From Zanthoxylum bungeanum (lineage: Eukaryota; Streptophyta; Magnoliopsida; Sapindales; Rutaceae), in NCBI GenBank assembly GCA_019454045.1, contig SKCR01033662.1:124001-188000 (forward strand): a stretch of 64,000 nucleotides of DNA, given 5' to 3'. The notes beneath the pieces were generated by a model that saw nothing but the letters and a program-made list of their open reading frames with translations, did not search any database and was not told where the DNA came from. Shown here one piece after another: positions 36,368 through 47,961 of the stretch (position 1 is its first letter; each line of letters starts with the position of its first letter). The translations under genes were made by a program, and so were the position numbers.

Positions 36368-38654
36368 GTACGTGCCACCGAGCTGTTAACCCTCATTCAT
36401 GGTGACGTATATGGGCCCATGTCTAGCTAGGCTACATGTGGTTATGAGTACTTCGTAACCTTTACGAATGTTGCATCGCGTTATGGTTATGTGTATCTTA
36501 TGAAACACAAATCGGAAACTTTTGAAAAATTCAAAGAGTTTTGACACGAAGTAGAAAATAGACGGGCAAAAATATTAAGATATTACGGTTGGACCGTAGT
36601 GGAAAAATACTTGAGCAATAAGTTTCTCGATTACTTGAAAGAGTATGGTATTATTTCACAGTGAACTGCTCCCGGAACACCTCAATTAAGTGGTGTGTCC
36701 GAACGAAGAAACTGAACTTTGTTGGACATGGTAAGGTCAAGGATGAGTCGCTTTGAGCTACCAATTTCCTTCACGGGATACGCATTGAACAGTGCAATAC
36801 TTATTTTGAATAAGATTTCGCAAAAGTTTTTTGGACAGACTCCATATGAAAAAAGGACAGGAAAGAAACTGAGTTTCTCATTCCTGAAGATTTGGGAATG
36901 CTGGGCATATGTTTGGATGATACCAAACTACAACCCAAATTGGATAAGTGTTCATTTGTAATTGGTTATCCTAAGGAAACTAATTCTACAACTCACAAGA
37001 GAACAAAGATATTTGTTACTCTCCATGCGGTTTTCCTAAGAGGAATACCTAAATGTAGTGGTAAGTGGGAAGAAAGTAGAACTCGATGAAAATCGAAGTG
37101 ATAATGGTCCTGGCACCGATTCCTTAATGGAACAGAAACAGTTCATCAGGGATGAATCTGTACCACAATCTTCTAATACACAAGAACCGCGTAGGTCGGA
37201 GAGAGTCAGGAAACAACCTAAGAGGTATAAGTTTCTGATCTCACCTCACGTAGATGTCAATCTTATTGAGGAAGATGAACGGACTACGTATGAGAAAATG
37301 ATACAAGGTATCGACTGCGGTGTATGGCAAAGTGCCATGAAGTCCGAAATGGATTCCATGTATACCAACCAAGTTTGGACATTGGTTGATATACCAGAAG
37401 GCATTGTGCCTATTGGTAACAAATGAGTCTTCATGTTGAAGACAAACATGGATGACAACATACCAACGTACAAAGCTAGGCTTGTAGCGAAAGGGTATCG
37501 CCATCAACATAGTGTCGATTACGACGAAACCTTTTACCTATTGCCATGTTTAAATCCATTCGGATAATGCTTGCTATTGCTGCATATTTTGTTTACGAAA
37601 TATGGCAAATGGATGTCAAAACCGCTTTCCTTAACGGAAACCTTTTGGAGGTTGTTTCTAACATCCTGACGGGTTTGTCATTCCAAAACATGCAAACAAA
37701 TTTTGCAAGTTAAATCGATCCATTTATGGATTGAAGCAAGCATTGTGTTCTTAGAACCAATGTTTTGATGAGATCATATTACAAAATGGTTTCATTCAAA
37801 ACGAAGATGATTCTTTTGTAGATAAGAAGGTTAGTGGGAGCGCACTGACATTGGATGTCCTATACATTGATGATATATTATTTCTTGGAAATGAAATTCC
37901 CATATTAAAATCGGTGAAAGCTTGGATTTCATTAAAATTCTCCATGGAATACTTGGGAGAAGCAACATGTATTCTAGGAATAAGGATCTACTGGGATAGA
38001 TCTAAAACTGTTGGCACTCTCCGAGAACCCTAAATTGAAAGATATGTAAGCGACTTGGTGTCTCATATGCTTTGAGCATATGTAGTAACAATCAGGACGA
38101 TCCAGGTGATGGTCACTGGATTGATGTTAAGAACATCCTTGAGTATCTTAGACGAACTAAGGATGCATTCTTAATCCATAGAGAAGAAGAACTTGAAGTG
38201 AATAGGTTCACCATTGTAAGTTTCCAAACCGATAAAGACGACTTTGAGTCGCAATCAGGGTACGTAATTTTGTTTGAAGAACGGAACAGTGAGCTGGAAA
38301 TCTTCCAAGCAAGATACTGTTGTCGATTCAACAAAAAGCGGATTATATTGCTGCAGCTGAGGCAACAAAGAAGTATTTTGGGTCTACAAAATTCCTAATT
38401 GGATTATGAGTAGTTCTGTTAGCAGCTGAGCTAGGCTACAACACAGGCTAAAGAATTACGGTCTCATCAATGATCCAAATATGTACTTCGACGGTTTTAT
38501 CTGATTCGTGAGATCATACATCGTGGCAATGTGATGATCGAATAAATCGCATCAGATGATAACCTTGTAAACCCGCTGATGAAAGCGATATCTCAATATA
38601 AGCATGAACGACCCGTACATAGTTAAGGTGTTAGACACTTGAGTGATTGACAAT
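36368..38654 (+). pseudogene. Ty1/copia integrase, RT and RNase H remnant (element 1)
   Basis: This continues the pol frame cut at 22578. Integrase core blocks are IHGDV, then ASRYGYVYLMKHKSE, SGVSERRN and TPYEKRTGKK. RT starts near 37280 with WQSAMKSEMDSM and PIGNK. The RT active site YIDD is readable at about 37860, followed by YLGEATCILG. RNase H follows (GYVILFEERNSELEIF). Stops and frameshifts are frequent, for example TGA after IGNK at 37424 and breaks near 37550-37800. The ORF pieces at 36719-36961, 37058-37426, 37851-38033 and 38072-38398 are parts of this one remnant. Confidence 0.88.
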
Positions 38655-38670
38655 AGGCCAAGTGGGAGAT
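38655..38670 (+). other. Polypurine tract before LTR C5
   Basis: GGCCAAGTGGGAGATT directly before TGTTGGACAACTATG. Confidence 0.88.
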
Positions 38671-41033
38671 TGTTGGACAACTATGACCCATAGCATCACT
38701 ATTTTGTAAAGGATGTGGTGTTCTTGAACAAAATTAACTATGTGACAAATGAAATTGCTCTTTTATCAGTTGTAATTGGATTACTCGGATATATAAATGA
38801 TAAAAGTCCTTATGATTAGTTCTGGATTAATAAGATATGAGACAATATTAATCCATGAACGGTTTAATCATTAAATATCCCTAGTCATAGTATTATCGAG
38901 ACTGGACATCGATAATGCAGAATAGACTAGTATTGCACTTGTGCGCGTTATGAAAGCTTAACGATATAATTCTCATATATTTAAGTATTGGATACTTATG
39001 CAAGTGCGATAGGAGGTTCTGTTTACCGATGGTACAGGAAGAGCTTTGCTCTAAATAGACCCATCGGAATCCCATTGGTAGTATGACTATGTGTCTATGG
39101 GAATCTGAATCAAGGTATGTGTATTTGGTCTTAACCTGAGACTTTCATCGCTAATACTTGCAACAATCAGTACGCTTTGGTTTTGGTCGTCCAGAGCTTT
39201 AACAGGTTCTGTGTACGCCTCTTCTGGGGATACTGAAAATCGTAGTGTATTGAGTGTGATGTCAAGATGGAATTATCACTTCAGTCATATGGAGATGATG
39301 ATCACGTAGGATACGAAACTGGTACTATTAAGTACTGCAGTCATCGAGATAATATGACTAGGTCATGATTATCCGATTATAGAGACTAATTACCAGTGAT
39401 CCGATATATGCTTCGTACGGGGCAGACATAATTCTTGCTTCAGGCCTAGCATGTGACATCCGGTACTGGATCGTAATGTGCAATACACTGTATACTACGC
39501 CTGATAAAGATTACATATTCTTCGTTGAATATTTCTGGAGAATTGGGTAGGCACGGTGCTTTGCTAGAAGCCAACCATGTCTTGTAAATTGGTAAGAACG
39601 TGGTACAGGGTACACACGTATTCGGATAGTCCGATGACGGTATTTACTGCCAACATATCCAGGGATCTCTTGGGTCGCTTCCCAAAGTCTCACCGATGAC
39701 ATTTGACTTGAACAGAATTAATCTAGGATTAATTATGAAAGAGAGAAAATTAATCTGGGATTAATTACGGCAAGAATTTATCTGGATAAAATTCGATTAG
39801 AAGAGAGAGAACGATTAATTTGGAATTACTTGATTAAATAATATATATTGGATATATTAATTGAAATTATATTTCAATGCGGAATTAAAATTAGATTATA
39901 ATTCGGGCGAATGAATTAATTTAGAATTAATTCGCAAGCGACTTTCGTAATAATTATGCTAGGCATTATTATTTAATTAACTTATATTTAATTATGTCGC
40001 AACTGTAAATTCATTTAATTCGTAATTAAACAAACCCGGGCCCGATCGAAGTTGCGTGTTGGTTGTTCGACTTAAATTTGAAATTTAAAAGTGGTGGGAC
40101 TCACTTTACTTACATCAACAAGTTTGACTAGTGATGGAAGTTGTTAAAGGTTGAGTGAAAAGCTTGGATTGCTTGTTTTGTACACTAACCAAAACTAGAC
40201 CCGGCCAAGGTTCCGGTTCGGAACAGAAACCGAACCGGTTCGGTTAGGGTTCCTCCCCTAGCCGAACCGGTTGGAACCAGTTTGAATTTATACAATAATA
40301 TATTTTTTTAATTTTTTAGATAATAATTTTATTTGTAATTTAGTGTAATTATGTAACGTAATTTAACGTAATTTGTAATTTACATAATTTTATTTGTAAT
40401 TATGTAATTTTATTTGTAATTATTTTCAAAAAAAATAATTTAATGTAATTATTTGTAATTTAACTTTTATTTTCAAAAAAGTAAAAAAAAAAAAAAAAAA
40501 CCGAATGGAACCGGAACCGGAACCGGAACCGAACGGTTCGGTTATGGTTTCGGTTCCGATTCCGGTTCCATTTTAGTGTGGAACCGGAACCGGATGGTTC
40601 GGTTCCGGTTCGGAACCGAACCGAACCGAACCGCCGGCCCGGTCTAACCAAAACCAACACACTTTGTATTTTATTTTGAATGACTTATACCAACTTTTAT
40701 TTTTTGGAAATGATAATTGATTTTAGAAATCAAAAAGGAAAACAAAAACAACTATCTCTCTCTTTCTACCTCCATTGCCGAACATGAAGCTCGTTGGAGG
40801 AGAAAATTTTCTTTCATTTTCTTATTCTTGCTAGCACATAAGGAGTTGAATAAGGTGATAGAGAAACTCACCCAAGTGTTGGAAACACTCAAGAAAGCTT
40901 GGACCTTCCATCTACATCCATGGAAATTTTCAAAATTCAAAGCCGATCATTGTGAGTATTCCGCAACTCCCTTTGATTAATTCATACACAAATCACTCTT
41001 AGAGATCCTTGGCATGTTCTAGGAACACTAACA
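38671..41033 (+). repeat. Family-C copia LTR C5 (3' LTR of element 1)
   Basis: This LTR pairs with C1 and ends GGAACACTAACA. AAGAC follows (41034-41038), against CAGAC before C1: one mismatch in a 5-bp target duplication. The family-B LTR resumes at this point. The LTR is interrupted by a hAT MITE at 40196-40646. Confidence 0.9.
40196..40646. mobile_element. hAT-type MITE, 451 bp, 8-bp TSD ACCAAAAC
   Basis: Identical 8-bp copies of ACCAAAAC flank it at 40188-40195 and 40647-40654. It starts TAGACCCGGCC and ends GGCCCGGTCTA. Both ends are full of GGTTCGG/CCGAACC repeats that can fold back, and the middle is AT-rich. The sister LTR C1 has the uninterrupted site at about 18590-18610 (CTAACCAAAACCAACAC), which confirms the insertion and its exact ends. 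Confidence 0.93.
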
Positions 41034-42919
41034 AAGACCTTCGTTTGTTCATTGGGTATGGACTGATGCTCATGATATCATGTGCGTATCAAGATAGGAT
41101 CTGTCAGTTCTCTGTACAAGGCATAGGCATCTAGCACGTGTTTACGATCTAGTAAATGGCCATGGTATAACTTCGGAAATTAGTTCCAAGTGTTATTTAG
41201 AGATCGTAAATTGAAAGTCGACTGTATTATACCGAACGAATTTGACGTTCTGATCTATTTCCCAGGTATAATACGGATGGCCTGTGACGGAGGGATTATA
41301 CGTATGCAATGACCTCGACTTGCATAGTTTAGCGAGATTATCCGTGGTCGTCATAATCCATGAGTGGGTGGATTATGGACACAAAATTTGATTTCGTGAC
41401 GGATAAACCTAAACTTAGAGAGTCCCACAATATGAAGTGTACTTGTTGAGCACTTGGGCAACGCGATATGAATACTATGGATTATTCATAATACTTCATC
41501 GAATTAAATTAGTTAATCCGAATCGTTTAATTGGTTAAACGATAACACATGCATTAGGGAATTTTGTCCGCTAATAATTATTGTGTATTTGTATTTGATA
41601 CATAATACGATTAGATACACATTAATTATTCGTCAAATGAGATTTTGACACATGTCATTAATATATGTATTTGTTATTTATTATAAATAAAAATACATAT
41701 ATGTGTGTAAATTAATTGTTTAATTATTTAATAGTTAAATAATTAAATAATTGAAATTAAAGTCTTATCCATTTGTCATTATTTGAATGATACATGGTGA
41801 GATCTTATTGGAACACATGGCATGAATTGATTACACTTTATATGCTTGCCATTTTGATTGGTTAAATATAAAGTTGAATTGAATTTGATTTGATAAAATT
41901 TGTAAAAGACAAAAGTGCCATTTATCTCTCAAATTCGCTCAATATAAAGGAGAAAGAGAAAAATTGTTTTTTTTATCTCTTCTTCATCAACCTCACTTCC
42001 GAAACAAAGAAAGAAAAAAATGGGTTTCAAATGGTTTGAACAATCCATGAAGATTTGAAAGGAAAAATCAAGAAAAAAATGGGTTTCAAATGGCTTAGAA
42101 ATTTGATTTCTTATTTTCTTGATGACTTAGAATGGTTCTAGGGTTCTTACAAATCTGATTTTTTGGGGCTTTTGGTTGTTGTGGTTGAATTGGAAGTTTG
42201 GAAGCATGTGTGAAGTGAAATTGGTGAATATTATTGTAATATTATGCCAATTTATTCAATTATTGAATTGTTGCCATTCTAGAGTTGTTGATCCACTTTT
42301 AGATAGCCTAGAATTGTTCTAGAGTTGTTCATTTGTGGTGGGACTCATTTGGTGTTGAGATTAATTGATTTAGTCTTGAAATTGTTGGATTTAAGCATGA
42401 AGATTAGGCAATTTCGTTTTCTGTGTATAACCTGGAAATGATTCTGATTTTGTGATGAAATTGGTGTCTTTTGAATATTTTGGATGTGTTTTTGGAGTTG
42501 GCATAATTGCCGGAAAGTGTTTCCGACTTGAAATAAGCGAAAACGGCCAAAAACGGCGTTACCGGGTGGATTTTGAGCCAACCGGGTGACGGCTGTCCAA
42601 ACAGTGATTGGACAGCCCATGAACTGCCCCGACACTATTGGAGCTGACCTGGGCAGTTTCCATAAGTGTCGGGTGGTCGGTTCGGTCAAAAATACGTTTT
42701 AGACCATTTTACAGAAAATCGATTTTCGTAAAAGTTTCGCGAAGTTTCAACTATGTTTATGTTAATATTTGATATTAAATAAATAGGTTTAGGTGAAATA
42801 TGAATAAATTATTCATATTAGATATTGAATAATTTATTTGGTATTTTGAAAAAATTTTAAAAAACGATTTCGCCGGAACCCGCACTTCTGCTGCGCCCCA
42901 TCGCTCAAAAACTCCAACA
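41034..42919 (+). repeat. Family-B solo LTR, right part
   Basis: Continues the LTR broken at 17078. GATCAGAC on the left and AGACCTTCG on the right overlap at AGAC, as in the uninterrupted family-A copy near 3970 (inverted). It ends CTCCAACA before the target copy GCTAC (42920-42924). Confidence 0.9.
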
Positions 42920-42924
42920 GCTAC

Positions 42925-43563
42925 TTGTTTGTCAATTTGGACAGCAAGGAATTTGTATGTCATGCTGGGAAAATCGATTAGTCAGCTACAGTTGAATATT
43001 TCAAGCGGCTGATCAGAGATTCAATGGAGCAGAGGACGTTGGGCGAGAATCCTAGCAAGGTACTATGGAAAACTCCGCCTGTGGAGTGGCACAAACTCAA
43101 TGTGGATGCCTCAACCCATGGACACCTTAATATTGCCGCCTTAGGAGCTGTGGTTAGAGACGCCGAAGGAAGAGTAATGATGGTGGGCATGAGGAATACC
43201 AAGCTCTATCAGGATATAACGATGCTCGAAGCGGAGGCCCTGTTATTTGGGTTGTAAATTGCTGTGAATGAAGCATTTATGCCATTATTAGTGGAGACAG
43301 ATTCATTGCAGGTGACTAATTTAGTTTTGAGGAAATACGACAGTCTTCTGGATATGGCTTGGACAATTGAAGAAATTTTGGAGATAATGAGGAACTATCA
43401 AAATGTGGTCGTGTCTCATATCTGTAGAGGAGGTAACAATGTAGCTCACTCCTTAGCAAATTATGCTGTTAATTTTGCAGATACTGTAGTCTGGGTGGGA
43501 GATTATCCCACAGACATCCAATTATTGTTAAACAGTTGGTTTTCTATGAAAGTATATGCTTTC
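42925..43563 (+). pseudogene. RNase H-like (RVT_3) pseudogene, 3' piece
   Basis: After the GCTAC duplication the frame reads CLSIWTARN, then shifts near 42990 into VEYFKRLIRD and the RNase H domain. First catalytic Asp is in KLNVDAS, Glu in MLEAEALLFG, a second Asp in VETDSLQV, and the late block is HICRGGNNVAHSLAN. One in-frame TAA at 43255-43257 (after LFGL) breaks the domain. The domain is typical of plant LINE-derived polyproteins and of the many short RNase H-like proteins in plant genomes. The frameshift, the stop and the LTR insertion mark it as dead. A run of A near 43570 may be the remains of a poly(A) tail, which would favour a LINE. Confidence 0.82.
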
Positions 43564-43599
43564 TTTTTCAAAAAAAAAAAAAAAAGTTCCTTGTGATTT

Positions 43600-44392
43600 T
43601 TTAAAATGACAGTTACAACTCTAAGAATATATTACAATCCGAAATCTATATAGGAAATTAGATAAATAATGTTCAAATATCTATCGGGGAAAATGAGCAT
43701 CATCCCCTAATATTTGATAAAACTAATCAAAACTCTTCTGATGTTTAAAAATTAAACAAAACTCTCATGTTGTTATAACAAAACCCCATCTGATATGATA
43801 GCTTTACTGAGAGAGAATATTTTTAGAAGTCATGAATTTTATTTAGTTTTTAAACATTATGAGAGTTTCAATTAGTTTTGTCAAGCGTAATCGTAAGTTT
43901 ACTCCATCTAATATTGAGGGATGTTTTATTTTAAAATTTTTGTTACTGTACTCACAATGCTGAAATAGCATATATTTAGGAGTGAGGCATTGTAGCTTTC
44001 TAGTTAGGGATAGAAAGGTCTTTTTGATTAAAAGGAAAAAAAAAAAAGCAATTGAAAGTGCTTTTGGAAAAGCACTTCCATGGTGGTTTCCCAGAAGCAC
44101 TTTCAAGAACTCTGTTTCAAGTAAAAAGAAGTCCTTTTAAAACTAATAAAACTTATAAGTGAGCACAAAAAGATAAAGGAAACAAAGATTTGATAATTGC
44201 AATTGAAACAGAGGGAAAAATAGCAAGAAATGGCCTTAGATTATTAACAGAATCACTAATTAAGCAGCACAATGAAGCTGAAGGATTCCCAGAATGACCC
44301 AAATTGAATTATTACAAAGCACATTTCTTATACTCTCCCAGATCCACACAATACAGGATCCTGGTAAATGCTCAATACTAGCAATAGATCCC
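43600..44392. other. Region downstream of isocitrate lyase
   Basis: No gene was seen. It holds an inverted-repeat segment (43690-43935, listed separately) and the 3' flank of isocitrate lyase. No canonical AATAAA lies close after the stop on the minus strand. AATAATTC at about 44310 and TTAATAATC at about 44245 are possible polyadenylation signals. Confidence 0.45.
43690..43935. repeat. Inverted repeat, possible MITE
   Basis: The left side (CATCATCCCCTAATATTTGA, then AAAACTAATCAAAACTCT, then GTTTAAAAATTAAACAAA) returns inverted on the right (near 43840-43930), with differences. The ends look like CATCCC/GGGATG. No target duplication was identified. Confidence 0.5.
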
Positions 44393-46832
44393 TCACATTC
44401 TTGCCTTAGCAACCACCATGCTTCCATTTCCAATGTTTGTTGCCCCTGGCCTGATCCATGTTTCCTTGAATTGCTCTTCGGTCACTCCTGCGATGACAAC
44501 ATTAATCCGAAACAAAATTTATCAAAAATGTGTAACAATTTAAGGAGATTGATTTGGATAACATTGAGTGAATAGAAAATGACTTGCCTTTGCCCATAGC
44601 AGCAGTGGAAGAAATGCCTCCCTGGACAGTCTTGAGATACTTGTCGTAATAATTAGCACCAGACCATTTCTGGTGAGCAAGTGTGTCAACTCCATTGTTC
44701 CTTTCTTCCCTCTGAATCCTCTCCACATAAGCCAGCATGCCTCTTCTGGCATAGTCTTTGGCAAATGTGTCTATGACGAGTGCATCCGCGTGGAAACCAG
44801 CCAGCGTTATGAATTGCCAACAGTAACCTAACTTGGCTATCCTTGGAATGAAATCTTTCATTTGTTCATCAGTCATTCCTGAGGCATCCCAGTTGAATGA
44901 TGGCGAAAGGTTATAGGCCAACATGATCTCTGGGTGCTTTGATTTTACGCCTTCTGCAAACTTGGTGCATTCAGCCAAGTCAGGGCTAGCACTCTCCATC
45001 CAAATGAGATCAGCATGAGGAGCAAAAGCCCAGCCGCGGACAATTGCTGCCATTACTGAGCCCTTGAACCGGTAGAATCCTTCTCTGGTTCTGGGCAAGT
45101 CCCAATCCCAGAAGAGATTCTTAAGCCCCAATCTCTCTGCAATCTCACGGCATTGCTCATTGGACAGACACTTGTCATAGCTGGAAAGGTTCATCCATTC
45201 ATTCAATCTCCTTCCCTTCTCATGCTCACCAATGTTCAAATTGTTAATTGCATCAATAACACACTCAGATAATGTCTTTAGCCCTGCCATTGCTATCCAA
45301 TTATCCTCAATGGCTTGAAGTTCAGCTCCTGTTTTACCAGCAGCCATTGCTTCAGTTAAAATAGTAGCCAAAGCTTTCCCTCTGAGATTTTGATTAGTCA
45401 CACCCAAAATGAACTGATGATCTCTTGTATCCACATTGGTTTGGATCAAAGTTGCCGCTTCAGCATCAGTCCTAGCCACCAACACTGTCTCCACTCCCAT
45501 AACATCAAATTGCAACCTTGCAGCCACAAGCCTGTTAATGTGTTCACTAATAGCAACAAGAACTTTACCAGCCATATGACCACATTTCTTGGTCACGGAG
45601 GACTGATCCTCAATATGAACACCAGCAGCGCCGCGCTCAACAAAGAGCTTGCAAAGCTTAACAGTTGCTGTAGTGCCACCAAATCCAGTGTCACCATCAG
45701 CTATAATCGGCTTCAAGTAATCAACATAAGGGGTTCTAGCCCTCTCTTCACGGCTCATGCTCATTCTAGCCTCTCTTTGCTTCCTGTCATGGTATTGTTG
45801 CGCGAAGAAAAGGTGCTCAACTTTGTTAGGGACAGTGTCATAGGGATAATCAGCAAGGTCCGGACCTGGTTCATTGGTGCTGGTGTGAGTGGACGAGCAT
45901 TGCCAGCCGGAGACATAGATGCTGTCCAAGTGCTTGGCCATCATGGCTACTTGAACAGGGTCAAGGGCACCAAAAGTTCTTGATGCAGTGCCATTGGCTT
46001 GGTGGGTTTTGAGAGTTCTCCAAAGCTTTTTGGCCATCTCATTGGAGCCATAACTTTGTCTAAGGTTTCCTCGTAGAGCCACAACATCTCTTGCTGAATA
46101 TGATCGGCGTGTCAGCCTGAACCTCTCGGAGTTCCACCATGCTTGCACCTCTGCAACTTCTGCTTCAAACCTCCCTTCTTCTTCCATTATCTGTTAAAAA
46201 AATCCCATCATCAATTAGTCCAGAACAAAAAACATGGCATGGGTTCCAACTCTGTAAAACAGCGGAAAAAAAACTGCATACATCAGGTGGCAACCCTCAA
46301 AGCTAAAAATAGTTTTTAGTTTTGAGTTAAGTTTATGAATTTTGATATCACATTCACACGAGTTGGTCCATATTACTTATCCATATAAAAAAATTGACTT
46401 GCACGTGATGGTGGTTGAGAAAAGTAAATGGTTCTCATGTAACGGATCCTCCTGAACCACGAGAATCCTTATTAGAATGAGATTCTATCTTAATATTTTG
46501 TCTAATTTTAAATTTTTGACAACTCTTAACTCTTAAATTAGCTTTTAGGTTGAACTAGACCATCATGAATTTCGATCAACTAGCATTAATACGACGACCA
46601 ATTAGTAAAAACAAGGAAATATGAGATGCAATATACTTCATATGAAAAAAATTAATCATATCTAAAGCTAGTGCTATAAACTGAGAATGTTACTAAATTA
46701 ACATCAATATCAAAAGCAAAATGGAACTGAACCTCTCAAAAGAAAAGTTAACATGTTTTTGGAAACTGGAGAGAAGAAATTAATAGCTGGTCAAGAGCAT
46801 ACCATTGAAGGCACTGAGTAAGATGCAGCCAT
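44393..46832 (-). CDS. ICL: Isocitrate lyase, peroxisomal/glyoxysomal (3 exons)
   Basis: Isocitrate lyase splits isocitrate into glyoxylate and succinate in the glyoxylate cycle, which lets germinating seedlings turn stored fat into sugar. Exon 1 is 46803-46832 ([10 protein letters not shown]), intron 1 is 46191-46802 (GT-AG), exon 2 is 44588-46190, intron 2 is 44488-44587 (GC-AG), and exon 3 is 44393-44487. The product is 575 residues, the usual plant length. The ADGDTGFG Mg-binding loop is at about 174-181 and the active-site signature KKCGH at about 211-215. The C-terminus AKARM is a peroxisomal targeting signal type 1. No stop, frameshift or missing key residue was seen, so it looks functional. 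The start was chosen because it lies in a good context (ACCATGGC) and matches the N-terminus usual for plant enzymes. It is the only intact host gene in the window. Confidence 0.96.
44488..44587 (-). other. ICL: GC-AG intron 2 of isocitrate lyase
   Basis: On the minus strand the exon ends ATGGGCAAAG and the intron starts GCAAGT. It ends CATCGCAG before GAGTGACCGAAG. Only this choice keeps the frame (MGKG then VTEEQFKE), as expected for the family. A nearby GT (in AAGTC, two bases on) gives the wrong frame. Confidence 0.9.
46191..46802 (-). other. ICL: Intron 1 of isocitrate lyase
   Basis: Donor ATG/GTATGC and acceptor TTAACAG/ATAATGG on the minus strand. The 612-bp intron separates the first ten codons from the rest. 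It is AT-rich and no insertion was recognised in it. Confidence 0.9.
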
Positions 46833-46930
46833 GGTAGAACTTTGCTGTTTTGCTAGGAAAAAAAAAAGCTTTGAATATGTCTTAACAACTGAGAGAAGCT
46901 CAATGCAAAAGCTTGTTTAAAGCTCCTCAA

Positions 46931-46937
46931 TTTATAA
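46931..46937 (-). promoter_or_regulatory. ICL: TATA box of isocitrate lyase
   Basis: TTATAAA on the minus strand, about 100 bases upstream of the start codon. A TATA box usually lies some 30 bases before the transcription start, which would give a 5' UTR of roughly 70 bases. It is the best candidate in this stretch. Confidence 0.6.
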
Positions 46938-47961
46938 CAAAATGTGGGTTGTGAAGATAACAATTACTGATGCCCTTAGTGATAGTGGATAAGAGAAAAA
47001 TAAAAACAAATACCAAGAAATTGCCAATTTACTTCTTTCATTTCCATTTATCTTTAGTTTCATTATTTTTGTGAATAATAATAATAAATATCTTTGTAGA
47101 AAGCTTGGGAAATTGCAGGCACGTAAGGGGTGCCAATATATTATATTGTCTTCTTCCAACATGCCTCATATGTCATAATTTTTTTTCTTGATTTATATAT
47201 ATAGTTCAACTCGTTTCTATTTTTATTTTTATTAATTTTGGCAGCTAATTTCAATCATCATCATATGACTCGCCGAATAATTATTTTGAAATTGAGCAGA
47301 AACCCACAAATCTAACTAGCTTGTATAATGTGATTTATAATCTTGGCTTGATGACTGATGAGTAATAAGATGTTGCTTTATTCATCACTAAACTAATAAA
47401 TTAATTATTCTAATAAATAATGGAACCTTTTGGTTGGATATGATTTATAGCCTATTTTAACTCCATGTCACTTTGCTTTCTTCTTCAAAGATAAAATTCT
47501 TATATTATTGGGATTTTCTTGTGCACAATGTTTGGAATAATTTGTTTGAAATAGTTTGATGAATTGTTATTTGGTAGTATAATTTTGAATTTTTGAGTGT
47601 GATCTATGTAAAAGTGAGATTATGAGTGATTCAAAATCTACTACATGAATATTTTGACATAATATATTTATACAATCAAAATATTACTCGACTGAATGAG
47701 AAATAAATTTTCAAAATATATCCATGAAATTGAAAAAATAAAATGAAAGTTACTTGTCTTAGATGGGAAAAAAAGGGTAAGGGTTGAGTGGTTTAATTTA
47801 TATACCGTTACTAATAATAATTAAGAATATATTATCTTGTGTTGTCGGTCACGGAAACAACTTTGACAGGCGACTGGCCCAAAATTAGGGCCCCTAATTT
47901 AAAACAATTTGTCCTCTATTATTTGTTTTATAGAATTCACCCTTTAGATTTTTAGAGGCGT

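Noticed and set aside
44502..44587. C-terminal extension of isocitrate lyase ([11 protein letters not shown] and on)
   Set aside because: It is the retained reading of intron 2. The family C-terminus and the AG acceptor at 44488 show that splicing restores VTEEQFKE and the ARM end.
45390..45983. 197-codon plus-strand ORF
   Set aside because: It lies antisense to the conserved ICL exon, and its open frame is a by-product of ICL codon usage. No similarity was recognised.
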